64,000 nucleotides of DNA from Marsupella aquatica (GCA_973895155.1 OZ316894.1:20398001-20462000); one strand, 5' to 3'; shown: positions 19,131 through 31,831, counted from the stretch's first letter. Numbers and translations: made by a program. The notes: generated by a model from the sequence alone, not told the origin.

Positions 19131-20713
19131 GGTGTGGAGGATATTTTGTGTATGTGTGGGTAGGGTGTAGTGGTGGGAGTCATGTTTTCTCCTCAGCCCC
19201 AGCCTGGCTAACCTGCTTTGGGGCCCTGGTTCTACCCTCACTCCCTCTGTTAGGGTTAGCTCTAGTCTTGGGTTAACTGATAGTTACTTAGGCTAAACCA
19301 CCATTAGGGTGTTAATGGTGATTAGCCCCGACTCTTGCATCTAGCATATAGAGGGTTTAGGGAAAGCTCTTCTTGGAGACTCATGCTCATTGTTGAGGGG
19401 GCTAGCTAGGTGCTAGGTGGAGTACTTATACAAGAGGCTTTGTGTGGCCATGGTGGCCAAAGCTTAGTCTTTAAAGGCACTTGCATTCTGTGGACGTAGC
19501 CTTGACAAAGGTGAACCATGTATATCTTGTGTTGGTGTGTGCGTGTTTCTTGGTTCTGCTCTTAGTTGAATCGTGCTGATTTTCCAACACCCTCCTGGTC
19601 TGGGTATGTCACTATCGGATCCTTTGGTATTGTCCCCTTGTGGCTACCCTACATAAAATTGTATGCTCCCAAGCATACCATCTATCCTGTGTTGGATAGG
19701 TCTGCTTCTGGCTTTCAAGGCAAACTGGTAAAACTGGGAGACAAGATCCTAAAGGATTGCAATCCCATGAAAGGGAGAAAACAAGGATAAATCCCCAAGA
19801 AGACCAAAGAGCCAAAACGCCTACCAGTCCGTAACAACAGCAAATAAACTAAAGCTCTACTATAGGAGAGTGAGGAAGTTAACCCCAACAGTTGTTGGTC
19901 ATGGCCCATAGGAGTGAATCAGAGTGGCCTCTCTGATTTCAAACATCATTGTGGCAGTGAACTTTTTCTCTCACCCGCCAAGTTGGTAAATTTCTGCTTG
20001 GCTGACCTTCCTGAGTTACTCTTTTTCACTTGACAGCATTGCCGAGCTGGAAAATATCCACTCAACTAACCTTACTAACTTGCTTTTTCAACTCGGCCGC
20101 CTCGGTGAATAGGAAACTTCCAGTCATGCCCAGAGAGACATGACCATGTGGTAGCTCACTTGAGTAGAGACTGATAGGTATCCGGTTCAACTATTGTGGC
20201 TGAATCTTCCCTGTGGGGTTTCACAAATTTCCCCTTAATAAAAAGAAAACAAAAAAACTTCCACTAGCAAACAACTGATGTGAGCAACTAAGACCTAATT
20301 CAGATGAGTGATAACTAATTGGGGTACACTCCAGGAAAGTGAGTGGGGAAGCAGAGGGAAAAAACGGGTTCCATGGAGTCATGCCCTCAGGTGGGAAGAG
20401 GAGGTGGTCGAGTCGTTCATGAGAATTTGCAAGCCACTGTTCGAGGTCTGTAACTTAGGTCACGATAGGCATGCGGATCTGATTCGTATCGAATTGGAAT
20501 TGAAAGCGGACGAATGCTAAATGCCCAGCAGCATTAGCGAAGTAAGGGTTCATCATTCCACGAAGAGGAATTAGATTAGCACGAAAAGGAGAGAAATAGG
20601 AAGCGGTAGCAGGCAGGAAACGGAAGGGGAACAAAAGGGCCGAAGAGCCGGCAGCGGACGAATTGCTGAAGTTGGTGGAGTGGGAAGTGGATTGAAGTAG
20701 AAAATTAGGAAGG
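19131..20713. other. Gene-free interval with an LTR relic
   Basis: No convincing exon is seen. About 19243-19560 resembles the end of a plant LTR: TTCTGTGGACGTAGCC followed by GGTGAACCATGTATATCTTGTGTTGG. Related pieces occur near 27520 and 60380. The last few hundred bases should contain the promoter and 5' UTR of the CCCH gene at 20714, but I see no confident TATA box. Confidence 0.5.
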
Positions 20714-23648
20714 ATGCCACCGAAAGCAGCGCCTGCCAAGGGAGGAGGTAAGGAGAAGTCGAAGGCGGATTTGGCCAAGAAGCAGAAGGTGGTAGAAGAT
20801 AAGACTTTCGGATTGAAGAATAAGAACAAGAGCAAAAATGTGCAGAAGTATGTGCAGAGCCTCCACCAATCCGTGCAACCAAAAGTCAGTGCAGCTACTG
20901 ATCCCAAAGCCGCCGCTAAGGTGAGTAGGATCACTTCATACAATGACCTTTCCCTGGGGAGTTCATCATCTCGTTGCACTGTTATTATTGTTGCTCTGTG
21001 ATCTTGGGTGCTTCGGGTGTTCTGAAGTTCTCGATGACTGGCAAGTGGTCTGAGTTTTGTTCGTGAAAATGTGCAGAAGAAGAAGGAGGAAGAGGCGCAG
21101 CGGGATAAAGAGTTGAATGATTTGTTTAAAGTTGCTATCAGCCAGCCGAAGGTTCCACTTGGTATTGTCCAGGACTGAGATTCTTAGTTAGGGTTTCGAT
21201 TGGATTTGGCTTTTTTGGCAAAAGGTCTGGAGGCTCGTGAAATTACTGTTATGTTTCGATGGATTTGAGAGCTTGAGAGCTTGAGAGCTGTGCCCATCCA
21301 GTTTGAGAGGTTCATGCCTAGGATGTGATTGATTACTTCGCATTAAAGTTTTAGGGTTTAAGTAAACACGGCAAGGGTTTCTGATGAAGCAATATGGGCT
21401 TGACCTTTTGGATTTTGTTTCGAGCAGGTGTTGATCCCAAGTCAATTGTGTGCGAGTTCTTCAGGCGGGGACAGTGTGCGAAGGGATTTAAGTGCAAGTT
21501 TTCTCACGATTTGAATGTCGAACGTAAAGGAGAGAAGATCGACCTTTACAGTGACCAGCGTGATGGAGGTATACATTGGCCTGAAATCTTGCGGCTTTTC
21601 TTTGCGTTATTGATGAGCGATGTTGGGGATTAATCTCGATCGGTTTGCTTGAATCTTCAGAGGAGAATATGGAAGACTGGGACCAGGAAACCTTGGAGAA
21701 AGTTGTGGCGTCGAAAGGAGAAGAATACTCGAACAACAAACCTACGGAGATTGTATGTTCAGCGTGCATTGTTACCGCTCTTGTGTGTTGAAGTGTTAAT
21801 AGGTCCGGTATCACTGGTCTTGTTGTTGTAAGTAAGCCGACAAATGTCTTCTTCTGCACGTTATGATCCGCACTTGTCGGGGTCATGTTCACAATTGAAA
21901 CTGTGGGAAAATGTGGCCGCGGCTCGTGATATAATTACAACCTGGCCATACCTCCGTGATCTTTGACCGTAGATAAATAGACTTCGACGAGAGTTTCAGG
22001 ACTGGGTCCAGGTCCCTGACTCTTTTTGTGATAGAATGTATTCATGTGATATATCTTTCACTTTAGTTTGGAAAACGTTCAGAGGGTTAACTGATAGGCG
22101 TAGTGAAGTTTGCATAGGTAAAGAGTACTGGCGTTCTGCATTTATTACTTTTGGCTACTTTTGCATGTCTCTTATTTTTGCTTCGAAAGGATTATTTTCC
22201 GATACCATTTTGGAATTTGAAGTATCTCGCTCATTCTGATTTGTGTGTTTTGTCTATCATGTCAGGTTTGTAAGCATTTTCTCGACGCAGTTGAGAAGAA
22301 GCAGTATGGTTGGTTCTGGGTTTGTCCAAATGGTGGCAAGGATTGCCACTATCGACATGCTTTGCCTCCTGGCTATGTACTTAAGTCTCAGATGAAGGCT
22401 TTACTTGAAGAAGAGGGTGAAAAACTCACCATAGAAGAAGAGATTGAAAATCAGGTATGCCATGCAACAATGTCTGTACCTTCAACTGGCCATTACATTC
22501 TGGGAGCTGTGCGATTGTCTCGTCGAGAGTCACTGTAACCAATACTGTCTGCTTTAAATTTGATCTTGTTAACTGTAGTATTGGCTAACAGTAGTGCTCG
22601 TAAACACTCGAGAAATTATTTCTGAGGCTCTGTTTAATTTCCTGTTTGCCAGAGACACGCCGTTAAGACATCAACTCCAATCACTGCAGAATTGTTTTCA
22701 GATTGGAAGACAAAGAAAACGGAGCAAAGGGAAGCAGAGCTGGCAGCCAAGAAGGCTGAAAGGGCCAAGGCTGATAGGATGAGGTCAGCCATTCTTTTTT
22801 ATTATGGAGTCCTGGTCCTGCTTGATTGGTTCAAGTTTACTTTCCTTTTAAGTGGTTGCTCATGGTTTTAATTTCTCTCTGTTCTATTTCAGTGGAAGGG
22901 AGCTGTTTGCGGCAGATGCAAGCTTGTTTGTGGATGATGCGGAAGCTTTTGATGAGTACGAAAGAGACGAAGAAGAGCAAGAACAAATTCAATCTTCAAG
23001 TCAAAACCAGAATGCTCAGGTACATTAATTTATTAGGCTTTCCAGCCGATCCGCAGTTTTGGTGATGCTCCTGGTTTAAAAGTCATTATGGTTTTAAAAC
23101 TCCTTGTTGTGCTGAAACGTTTGTTACAACTAAGTTCAAGAACATATTTTAACAATCCGAAGACTGAAGGACTAATGGAGCGAACTCTACGTTACAGTCT
23201 GCCATGTCTCTGAACGCAAATGTTTGTTTTGCATCTCAGCTGATATATGTTTATTGTCGGCGGTTGTACAGTTTCTTGATGGTCTTGGGTATCAGTGAAT
23301 GGTCACATCAGACCTTTATTCTTGCTGTGACGTTGGATGATCTAAACAGAATTTATTGGTGCTAGATGTTCGGTTGATTATTCTAATTGATGTGGGTACA
23401 AATTCAGTGAGTATCCCTTATCCCTGATGGTCTGCTTCTTGTGAATTCTGCTGGCAATGCAGCATGCTCCACAAAGTTCGCAGAGTCGGACAGGAAACGA
23501 AGCAGGTGCGCCACCAGTTGGTAGAATCTCCGACAAAATTACCGAAGAAGAGCTGCAACTCCTTGCCGAGGATGACGACGAGTTGGACATCGACGAGTTG
23601 GATGAGCTGGAAAAGAGCATTGCCAAAACTTCCTTGGATGACACGTAA
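20714..23648 (+). CDS. ZC3H15-like CCCH zinc-finger protein (plant ZC3H11/21 type)
   Basis: Eight exons with GT/AG borders and consistent phases give 385 aa: 20714-20920, 21077-21161, 21428-21568, 21661-21752, 22266-22454, 22653-22783, 22893-23019, 23463-23648. The basic N-terminus has the family signature [18 protein letters not shown]. Two CCCH fingers follow: [19 protein letters not shown], then a long-spaced [10 protein letters not shown]...[12 protein letters not shown] with the conserved YGWFW. The SGRELF motif and an acidic [13 protein letters not shown]-terminus complete the family pattern. The animal homologue (DFRP1) binds and stabilises the translation-associated GTPase DRG1, so a role in translation is likely. 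The TAA stop overlaps a strong donor (GTAAGT at 23645). Splicing there to 23733 would swap the end for TWDG-stop at 23745. Confidence 0.9.
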
Positions 23649-23745
23649 GTGAGAATGTCTTACTGCATAAATTATGCTGACAGTGGCTTCAATTTTGCCT
23701 GAATTTTCTGATGGTTGTTGTCCATGGACCAGTTGGGATGGCTAG

Positions 23746-25340
23746 CAGTATCTCTGGAGGCACCCTGTCTTCGTTGCACAATTCACGTGGCACCACTGGA
23801 GCAACGGGTCCAAAGGTCTACACATCACTACCTTCGTGAAGGTACTGGCATGTTGGTTCATGTTGCTCCTGTGAAGAAGCTGGTTGAGTCAACTTTGACC
23901 TTCCATATGGTTTCCATGGGGCTTTACCAGAGAGATTCTCTTCGATTAGATTTAAAGGGATTTTGCAATGGATATTTCTGTTGTGAGGTCCATCCACCTT
24001 ATTGAGAGAAGCAGTTGTACAGGTGAAAGAGTGAGTGTCCACACACTTAGCTGAGAGAGTTTGCGATTGTGGGAGCACACGACGTGTAATTCTGTGATAA
24101 TTTGTTATCACCTTTATTACTTGATCTCATGATGTTCACGATTATGCTGTCATGTCCGCAGTTTGTTGGCTTCTAGATCAGGTCATTTGTGTTTTGAGCG
24201 AATTTTGAGCGAATTTTTGAACGGTCTACCATTTTTGTCATGCTTGACATTTTCTCTATTTTGGTTTTTCTTTCTCTTTCACCTGCAAGTATGTGATGAA
24301 AATATGTTATGGTATTGTGGGAGCAGATGCCCTGGGTGGTCATCGACAAGCTCTGGTTATGCCTTTATAGAAACGTTTAAGCCAGACTTTTTCTATGATA
24401 TTCGAATATTCCTAGCAAGGTCATGAGGACCACTTATGTGTTACGCTTTTTAAGTAGAACCATGGAATAACAATCGGGTCCTGTTTTGAAGATTGTCGCA
24501 AGAAACATCTCAGTTGAGTTGCTGTCTTTTTCAGTTTCTACCATAGTACCAGATCCCAATGTATGCAGAGAGATTTATACTTCATATAACGTCCTGATAT
24601 ACAGGTCCTATGATTATACACTCACAACATCTATGTTTTGACCATAAAAACAAGTAGAGCTCATTCATAAGCCCTTATGCATAGCATCCAATCGTTTCAA
24701 TTCATCAAATAATCATCAATCATCGTGAGATCATGCACGAAGTGTCTACAGTTGCATGGTCAACACTCTGCTACAGGGATAACTCATCATTGAGATATGG
24801 TCGACATTCTACGGTCATACTGAATCATTCAGTCCCTTCCTCTAGTTATGCATCTGTATGCTCATCGTCCAGGTGTTAAATCTCGTTGTACATTGCATTG
24901 CATGAGAACATAATATTTCTTATCCTTCCCTGCCAGTTGGATATGGCTCACAACATATGCTTTTCTTTTTCGCAAAGGATCGATTTTACGGACAGACCAT
25001 TTGTCTCATCGTCCAGGTGTGAAATCGTACATTACATGTACATTGCATGATAGCGTTCTTTAGATCTTTCCAAGTCAGCTGGATCACACTCACAACAAAC
25101 GCTTTTCTTTTTCGCAAAATGATTAGTTTGCCGAGAGACTGTCTGTCTGGGTATGTTAGATCGTACATTGAAAACATTAGAAGCACTAAGTAATCTTCGA
25201 GACTGTAATCTCGAACTTTGGTTGGTTCTGGGCGGTTTACTCTAGGTAAGGGTCAATTCACCTGAGCACATAGACCTTCCACTCCTCAGGGGTAAGGTGA
25301 TCAAATATCCATTCCTAGGGTATTTCAGCTCCTGTCCCGA
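23746..25340. other. Gene-free interval downstream of the CCCH gene
   Basis: Presumably this starts with the 3' UTR. It has no open frame with protein-like content and no recognised repeat family. Similar 30-50-base phrases (CATCGTCCAGGTGT..AAATCGTACATT and CTTTTCTTTTTCGCAAA) appear twice near 24866-24975 and 25007-25120, which suggests a local old duplication. Confidence 0.5.
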
Positions 25341-25342
25341 GT

Positions 25343-25805
25343 ATCCCATGTTTCTGCAGCCACATCCTGACAGGTATGGGGAGACCCACGTTGTTTTAAG
25401 GGTGGCTTTACAGGGAGCGGATGGACAGTAGGATGGCCTCGTTGTAATCCAAGAAAGCCTATCCCATGTTTCTGCAGCCATGTCCTGACAGGTATGGGGA
25501 GATCCACGTTGCTTCAAGGGTGGCTTTACAGGGGGTGGATGGACAGTAGGATGGCCTCATTGTAATCCAAGAAAGCCTATACCATGTTTCTGCAGCCATG
25601 TCCTGACAGGTATGAGGAGATCCACGTTGTTTCAAGGGTGGCTTTACAGGATGGCTTTACAGGGAGCGGATGGACAGTAGGATGGCCTCATTGTAATCCA
25701 AGAAAGCCTATGCCATGTTTCTGCAGCCATGTCCTGACAGGTATGTGGAGATCCACGTTGTTTCAAGGGTGGCTTTACAGGGAGCGGATGGACAGTCGGA
25801 TATTT
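25343..25805. repeat. Four-copy tandem repeat, 118-bp unit
   Basis: CCATGTTTCTGCAGCC begins units at about 25346, 25464, 25582 and 25713. The spacing is 118, 118 and 131 bases. The third unit contains an extra 13-base duplication (GGCTTTACAGGAT before GGCTTTACAGGG). Each unit contains TCCTGACAGGTATG, GATCCACGTTG and GGATGGACAGTAGGATGG. Open frames run through it on both strands because 118+118 lacks stops. They look like by-products of the repeat. Confidence 0.85.
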
Positions 25806-26868
25806 CCCAGACCAAAATTTTAGTGGACTACTTTTAGCCAAAAATCCACCTTCCAGGCCTGGAATGGTTGTTAGAAGTCTTATACAGTGAAGTCCAGCCA
25901 TCCACCTTAATGTAATTTTGGGATGGCGTCTTGGTCTAGAATTGGAAATACTTGTTTGTCTTATTCTTCTAAAGTCATCGAGAAAATGAATACTCATTCT
26001 TGTAAAGGTCCCCTAAGCAAACCTGCTAAATTCTGATGTAATCAAGCAAGCTGTCTTATAGTACTGAATCCTAAAAGTAGGTGTGTATCCCACGTGGGCA
26101 TTTGTGTCTCCCACTTGAATCCAAACTTGCCCGAATACCAGGGTGTGTGCACACAAAGGGTCCCTGGACCCAGATTTCCATGCTCATCCCTACTCATAAA
26201 CATAATTTGAAATTCCAATGTTTTCTGATACCAGAGAAGTTATGCCTATGGTTTCACTCTAGGTGGTAGGTCATGAATGGTGCAAATTCTCGTGCAAAAA
26301 ATGTATTTGTATAGTCCTCTGTGATAAGTCCTCTGGTCATGCGTCTTGAGTTCAGGAGTTCACTCTGTGGTAGTGTCTGCCCTGCCAGTTCAATGCACGT
26401 CGCTTCTCAGTCCTCTGGAGTGGCATGCTCCCATCCTTTCTACACTTTGAGAACAAACAGCCGGCAAGGATCAAAATGCGAGGCCTTTGTTAGATGGTGA
26501 ACCCTCATTGTGAGTCTTCCTCTGTATTTTCATTGAAGGCCATGGCCATACCCTCATCCCAAGTGTGGCCCCAAGATTGTCTGATTTAAATCCCTTTGGT
26601 ACTAGCATGAATCAAGGTCACAACTCCTTCTTTGAAGACAGAGAAGGACAGTTTACGCTCAGTCACCCAACTGGCTTTGTTTGGTCCCCTCCCATTTTTG
26701 GCTTGCCCTCTCTCTGGGAGTCTGGTAGGGTGGATCCTCCTTTTCTCTGGGTGTGCTCCCTCTCATTTGCCCCCATTAATTTCTTTGTCCCTTGCCTCCT
26801 CCTTTTGGGCAGTTGTCTTGTTTGCCCAGGTCTCCCCGTAATCAAGTTTTGGGGTCATCCCCTTTCCC
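25806..26868. other. Gene-free interval between tandem repeat and foldback
   Basis: A plus-strand open frame at 26565-26879 overlaps antisense frames and has low-complexity hydrophobic composition without splice-supported neighbours. I see no gene. Confidence 0.4.
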
Positions 26869-26953
26869 GTTATACGTAGTAGCTACTGCCTAATACCCTA
26901 AACCCTAAACCCTCCATGTTTTAGGGTATTAGGGAGTAGCTACTACGTATAAC
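26869..26953. repeat. Foldback element with 34-bp arms and telomere-like loop
   Basis: GTTATACGTAGTAGCTACT at 26869 is matched by its inverse complement ending at 26953. The arms extend to ACCCTAAA/TTTAGGGT with one mismatch, leaving a loop of about 17 bases that includes CCCTAAACCCT. It is therefore a perfect-looking hairpin of about 85 bp that incorporates plant telomere-type repeats. Confidence 0.8.
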
Positions 26954-29900
26954 CCACCATATCTGTCTTCTTGTACTGTGTTGTGGATACCGTCTTTCAC
27001 CACGGATACTGATTTCTTCCCCATTGGTGAGTTCCATGTGTTTATTGAGAGAGAGAGAATCTACAAATGCAAACATTCTTGACCAGCTCATTTTATCTTC
27101 AACTCCTAGAATTACTTGATCCTTATGTCAACATTCTTGCCGATGTCCATAAAATGGAGCAAACAGATTTCGAGGAAAATGGAATGAACAGTGGCACCGT
27201 GATTTCATCAAAAAGTGAGCAGCCATTGCATCTACCTTTTCAATTTACAATAAGCCTTGCTAGTAATTGGCCTCATGTGTGTTAGGTATTTACTCATGGT
27301 CTAGGGTTACGACATGTAACCATAGTTAGGCTAACCATAGTTGGAGACGTGGTTAGGTTAACTAGAATGCACACTATATGCCAAACGGTGTTTGTTTGGA
27401 TAAGTGGAACTTAGGCTCATTGTTATGGAGTCACTTGAGAGATGAGGAGAGCTTACACTGTGGAGACTTGGTATGGCCGACGGGCTTAGAGTTCAGTAAA
27501 GCTCTTTTGTGTGTTCCCGTGGACGTAGCCTCGAGGAGGTGAATCACGTATCTCTTGTGTCGACTATTTGCGCATTGGATGTGTCATGTGCTTACCGTTA
27601 CGAGTGTCGTCTATGCTCAACAATGTGAAATTGAGATGACAAGAGTATATTTTTATGTTGCCTCTACCTACAAAACCTGGAAAATACCTTTTGGGGGAGG
27701 AGGCGGTTAGAAGAAAGAGAGGACATAGCCACTAAAGATGATTGAATTTACAATACTGCCACCGTTTAGTATATAGTTCCCCTAGTTACCTTGGTGAACT
27801 TGTCATCCATATTAAAACCCATGGCATTTTATAGATACAAAAAAAAAAAAGTGGCAGTGTTGTCAATTATAACATCTTTAATGGCAAAGTAATTTAAAGC
27901 TAGTTTCCAAAATTCTGCTTCACAACCATTCATATAAAGTGACTGGTCCATTTTTGCTTCACATGAATTGAGAGGTCCCTTGTACAATAAATCTCCCAAT
28001 CCTACATGGACATTGTAATAGTGACCAAAGTTTAGACCACCTCTTGAGGTGGTATTTTGAAAAGATCTATCAATCTCTTCTCATCTTCTCTTCTCATTCT
28101 GTCAGTAGAGTTGTAAATGCAATATCTGACCAGCTTTTGTGGGCAGGAGACAGTCTAAATGGACAAGTGGATCAGGTATTGTAAAACACAAGCGATCTCT
28201 CATTCTGTTCTCTTTGTGTTGAAGTGAAGTCCTTCACTCTAGATTTGTGTTATCCTAGTCAAATTTCTGCCCTAAATTGGTGTAATTCAAGTCAAAATTG
28301 ATGTACTCCTATACATTAACAAATCCTATCTGCTCAACAGTTTGGAATGGAGATCCCATGTTTTTCTTCAATAAATCTAGAAAATAGCTGGAATCTGAAG
28401 CCTGGATGGACTGAGCCTGTGAACCATACAATCCCATGGTCCATGACACCTTATACAGTGGCACTTGCTCACTTTCTCGCTTCTGAAAGTTTATATCAGT
28501 AAGCTTTGACCTTCAATTGATCCTGTGATACACAGTGGAAAAAAGCTGTCCTTGAGGTCATAGAAAAATGCTTGGAGGGATCTTTCCATCACAGCTTATA
28601 TTGCCACATTAATTATGAGAGAGCTGTGAATTCCAAAGGTCACTCACTGTACACTCTGCCCTGTGTGGATCAGTAAACTTCCACCTTCAATTATATCACA
28701 ATTCCTCCCTTGAATGGAGTGGAATTGGCTGTCCTTGGATTCATAAGAAGCAGTTGAAAAGATTTTTCAAACAAGTCTAATATTATCAACTTTCCTAAAA
28801 ACGGAAAGAGCTACAAGGTTTTGAAGATGACTTATTGTTGACTCATTGTTTTCTGTCACATTTGACTCTCTGGTGCAAGTTGATGGGTTTTCAAGATTGT
28901 AAGCTACTTTCTGTCAAATATCATTCTCCCGTCCAAGAAGATTGTAATCTACAATGCGAAGCTGATTTCTGGTGAGAAGTTCAATTACCAAGTATGATTT
29001 GGGGTTGAGTTTCATTTGACAATTTCAATATGTGTTGAGTTGGATTATCCAGTGTGAAGCTGATTGTAAGGGTTGGGGCTGAGTTTCATTTGACCATTTT
29101 ATTGTGCATTGAGTACAATTACCCAGTAAGGGTTGGGGTGGAGTTTCATTTGGCCATAGCTGCTTATTACAATACACTAAAACCGCGGCTACCAGTTACA
29201 ATACACTAGAAAAAAAAGGCGTTATCAGACTCTACAGAAACCATACCTGCTTCTTAAGACTGGGTATATACTGCTGACAGCACCCAGTAACGTTTGGAGA
29301 TGCCCCAAAAAAGGCTTTGGAACAAGTGATTACCTGTCACTCAAGTTTTCGGAAAACCTTCGATTCAGAAGCACTCTCCCACAGACACAATTTGGATCTG
29401 CCGAGTGCCAACCTAAGTTTAGACATGCGCTTCCCGTGATTCTAAATAGGTTGTCTGGCTTCCGTTGCGATGTGCTCAGATTGAATGGGAGTCCGCGACT
29501 CGACCGCCCTCAGCAGAAAAGGTATAGTTTCGCTCCAATCCAAACTTATCGAGCGCTATGTTGGAACTTTCAACACCATGAACCAGCTAGGAATTGAACC
29601 CAGGCTCCTCCCGCGTCCAGGTCCCTCGCCATCTCTGGTTCGAGTGCAGTTCATTTCCAAACACCCCTTGAGCCACACTTGTTGCAAGAGAATTCCTGAT
29701 CTATGGCTCTGACACTATGTTGGAAGTTTCAGTAAGTGGAATGGAACGAAGGACCCTCCTGTGTACAGTTCTATTGCTGAGCTACAGCGAGGCCCTTCAT
29801 GCTTGCATCACCTCTGGTTGCACATTGATAAGGAACCATAAGGAACCATGACACAATCTTACAGAACCCGATGATTTCGAATGTTGCGCCAAAATTGCTG

Positions 29901-31009
29901 GTCGTCGTCACATACCGTAACACAACTGATATGGCATCACAATGTCGGGAGTTTTCGCTATCGTAGGAACGTTCTTCAGGATTGTTCAGCAGCCAAGTAT
30001 TTCGCTGGGTGACGAGCATTTTGGACAATTCCCGTGCAGAGTGAACACGCAATGGTCGTCAAAAGGAAGAGAATCTGACGTCAGCTCCTCTAGGATGGTC
30101 GACTAACAGTGATCATGTTGCAGTTTCAAATATTCTACAAAGGAGTATTTTTAAAAGGGAATTTGTCTTTACCATAAATTCGAATTATATACAATGAACA
30201 TTATTGTTAGAGCAGATATTTAAATTGACTGTACATTTTCATTTAATGATATTGGTTGATTTTCATTTCCGCATTTTGTGTTGTTGTATTGATTTCTCAG
30301 TGGTTGAGTAGACAGGTACGACAGTGGTGAGTATATAGCAGCTTCAGATAACTTAGCATTGAGTACACGGCTACGAGAAATTGGTGAAATTGTGGAACCG
30401 TTTTTACAATTTAATTGTTGTTCCCTTGCCGAAGATACTATTACGATATATTCATGGTGGCCATTTTGGTAATTTCATTATTGCTCCACCATGAGTGAGA
30501 ATTTCCGAAACTCGTACAGTTGCAAAGTCGCATGATAATTTTATTCTTGTTCCACCACCGAGTATACAATTTCGAGACAGTGTAATACAAGCTCTACGTC
30601 CATATTTGACAACTTCCAGTGATATCATATCTACAGATAACCGAGTGCGCCCAACTTGGGGAAATTTGGGAGTCACACCGCCACAAACCACAGGCGAAGA
30701 CACGTATATACACTTCCTAAGCAAGCAAAACGCCAAACGCCACCCCGCAGCAAATCGGCGACTGTTACATCAATACAGTTCTACCTTCACTTTCAGCTCA
30801 CTCTCACCTCCTGCACAAGTGATCACGTCGATGGCAGCTCAGTGCTCCATAAGTCAAGCTGCAGGTTGGACAACTTGTGATGACGACGCACATCATTTCC
30901 GCCACTCGAGAGACATCAAGCGGCAGTCGAGTGAACATCTGAACGCGGTGGGCAGATTGATCGATCGATCCCGTGTTGCATGCAGAGAAACAGATGATCA
31001 TACCACTCA
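26954..31009. other. Gene-free interval with LTR relics
   Basis: About 27290-27620 resembles a solo LTR end (GTTCCCGTGGACGTAGCC, GGTGAATCACGTATCTCTTGTGT). An A11 tract lies at about 27840. Between 28500 and 29200 two phrases recur (GGTTGGGGYKGAGTTTCATTTG at about 29075 and 29125; GAGTTTCATTTGAC near 29010). Near 29485-29830 the phrase 'atgttggaa(c/g)tttca' occurs twice, which suggests another old duplication. No coding frame is convincing. Confidence 0.45.
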
Positions 31010-31831
31010 CTATGCAGTTTTCGGCGTGTCACCCCTGTTCTTAAGCCACAGATTGAAGTTCAGAATGGTGGCGAAAAGCACCCACGCAAAGTACGGCTTT
31101 AGCAAGTTCGCTGCGACGTAGTTCACAGGCTGGAATGCGTTGATAGTGGCCGCCAGGACAACATCCAGGACCAGGATGTCGACCAGAGCCAGACCGAGAT
31201 TCTTCCAGCCGAAGAAGAACATCGGCCATAACAAATTCAGAACAAGCTGCGCGATGTAGAGAGTCAGAGGCATGCCCTGTTTATGGAAGCCTCCCTCAGC
31301 CCAGACTAGCCACGACGCGAGTCCCATAAGCGGATACAGCAAGCTCCAGGCGCCACCGAAGATGGGACCGGGTGGTTCCCACCACGGCTTCTTCAGTTCT
31401 AAGAACCATTTCGATGTCGGGGAGTTGAAGAGCGCGTCTACCGACCCCAAGAGCAGCGGAATGCCCACAAACAGCACCAAGCTTTTCACTCCAGGCCTTG
31501 AGATCTGCGATGACACGTAATTCCGCGTCTTCGTCACTGTGTCCTTAGTATCGCCCGCGGCCACCTGAGGATCGCGAATCCGCTTCGCAAGCCCCTCTGA
31601 CGAACTCATCTTTCTCCTCAGTCCGGAGAAATCAGACGACACAGCACCCCTGCTCAAGAAAACTGCTCCACCCCTCGCGCCAAGATTGCTACTACTGCAG
31701 CTCCACTGACCCCTAGCAATCGAAACTACTCCAAGATTGCGACGCCGTTCTGATGAAGAGCGGGAATTACTACTACACCTGAGAGTCTGATAGCAAGAAT
31801 TCGGAATCGAGAGGAGAGACGAGGCGGCCAT
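31010..31831 (-). CDS. TSPO: TSPO/MBR translocator protein with long N-terminal extension
   Basis: A single-exon frame of 273 aa. Five membrane segments are at about residues 115-135, 152-177, 187-208, 212-232 and 239-263. They carry the family block PWWEPPGPIFGGAWSLLY...WLVW and NLLWPMFFFGW. The family binds porphyrins and tryptophan-derived ligands. Plant members sit in the ER/Golgi or mitochondria and respond to stress. The core is about 160 aa, so roughly 110 residues precede it. They are Ser/Arg-rich (many Ser and Arg, few acidic residues up to residue 75) and look like a plastid or mitochondrial transit peptide. Met1 has a good context (CCCATGGCC). Met75 (nt 31609, KMSSSEG) is an alternative start giving a short cytosolic extension like the angiosperm proteins. 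TTAAATAAT lies about 35-45 bases upstream. Confidence 0.9.
   Translation of the reverse strand: MAASSLLSIPNSCYQTLRCSSNSRSSSERRRNLGVVSIARGQWSCSSSNLGARGGAVFLSRGAVSSDFSGLRRKMSSSEGLAKRIRDPQVAAGDTKDTVTKTRNYVSSQISRPGVKSLVLFVGIPLLLGSVDALFNSPTSKWFLELKKPWWEPPGPIFGGAWSLLYPLMGLASWLVWAEGGFHKQGMPLTLYIAQLVLNLLWPMFFFGWKNLGLALVDILVLDVVLAATINAFQPVNYVAANLLKPYFAWVLFATILNFNLWLKNRGDTPKTA

Noticed and set aside
25343-25805. CRISPR-like array
   Set aside because: The 118-bp units are contiguous with no unique spacers, in a eukaryotic genome.
25242-25997. Several open frames through the 118-bp repeats
   Set aside because: They repeat the same peptides because of the tandem array and shift frame at each unit. There is no splice or family support.
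26565-26879. 104-codon plus-strand frame
   Set aside because: It overlaps other frames on both strands, starts inside repeat-like DNA and runs into the foldback. No domain or splice partner was found.
30495-31121. Plus-strand 208-codon open frame
   Set aside because: It overlaps the 3' end of TSPO antisense, has no family resemblance and an unremarkable composition. TSPO on the other strand explains the open frame.
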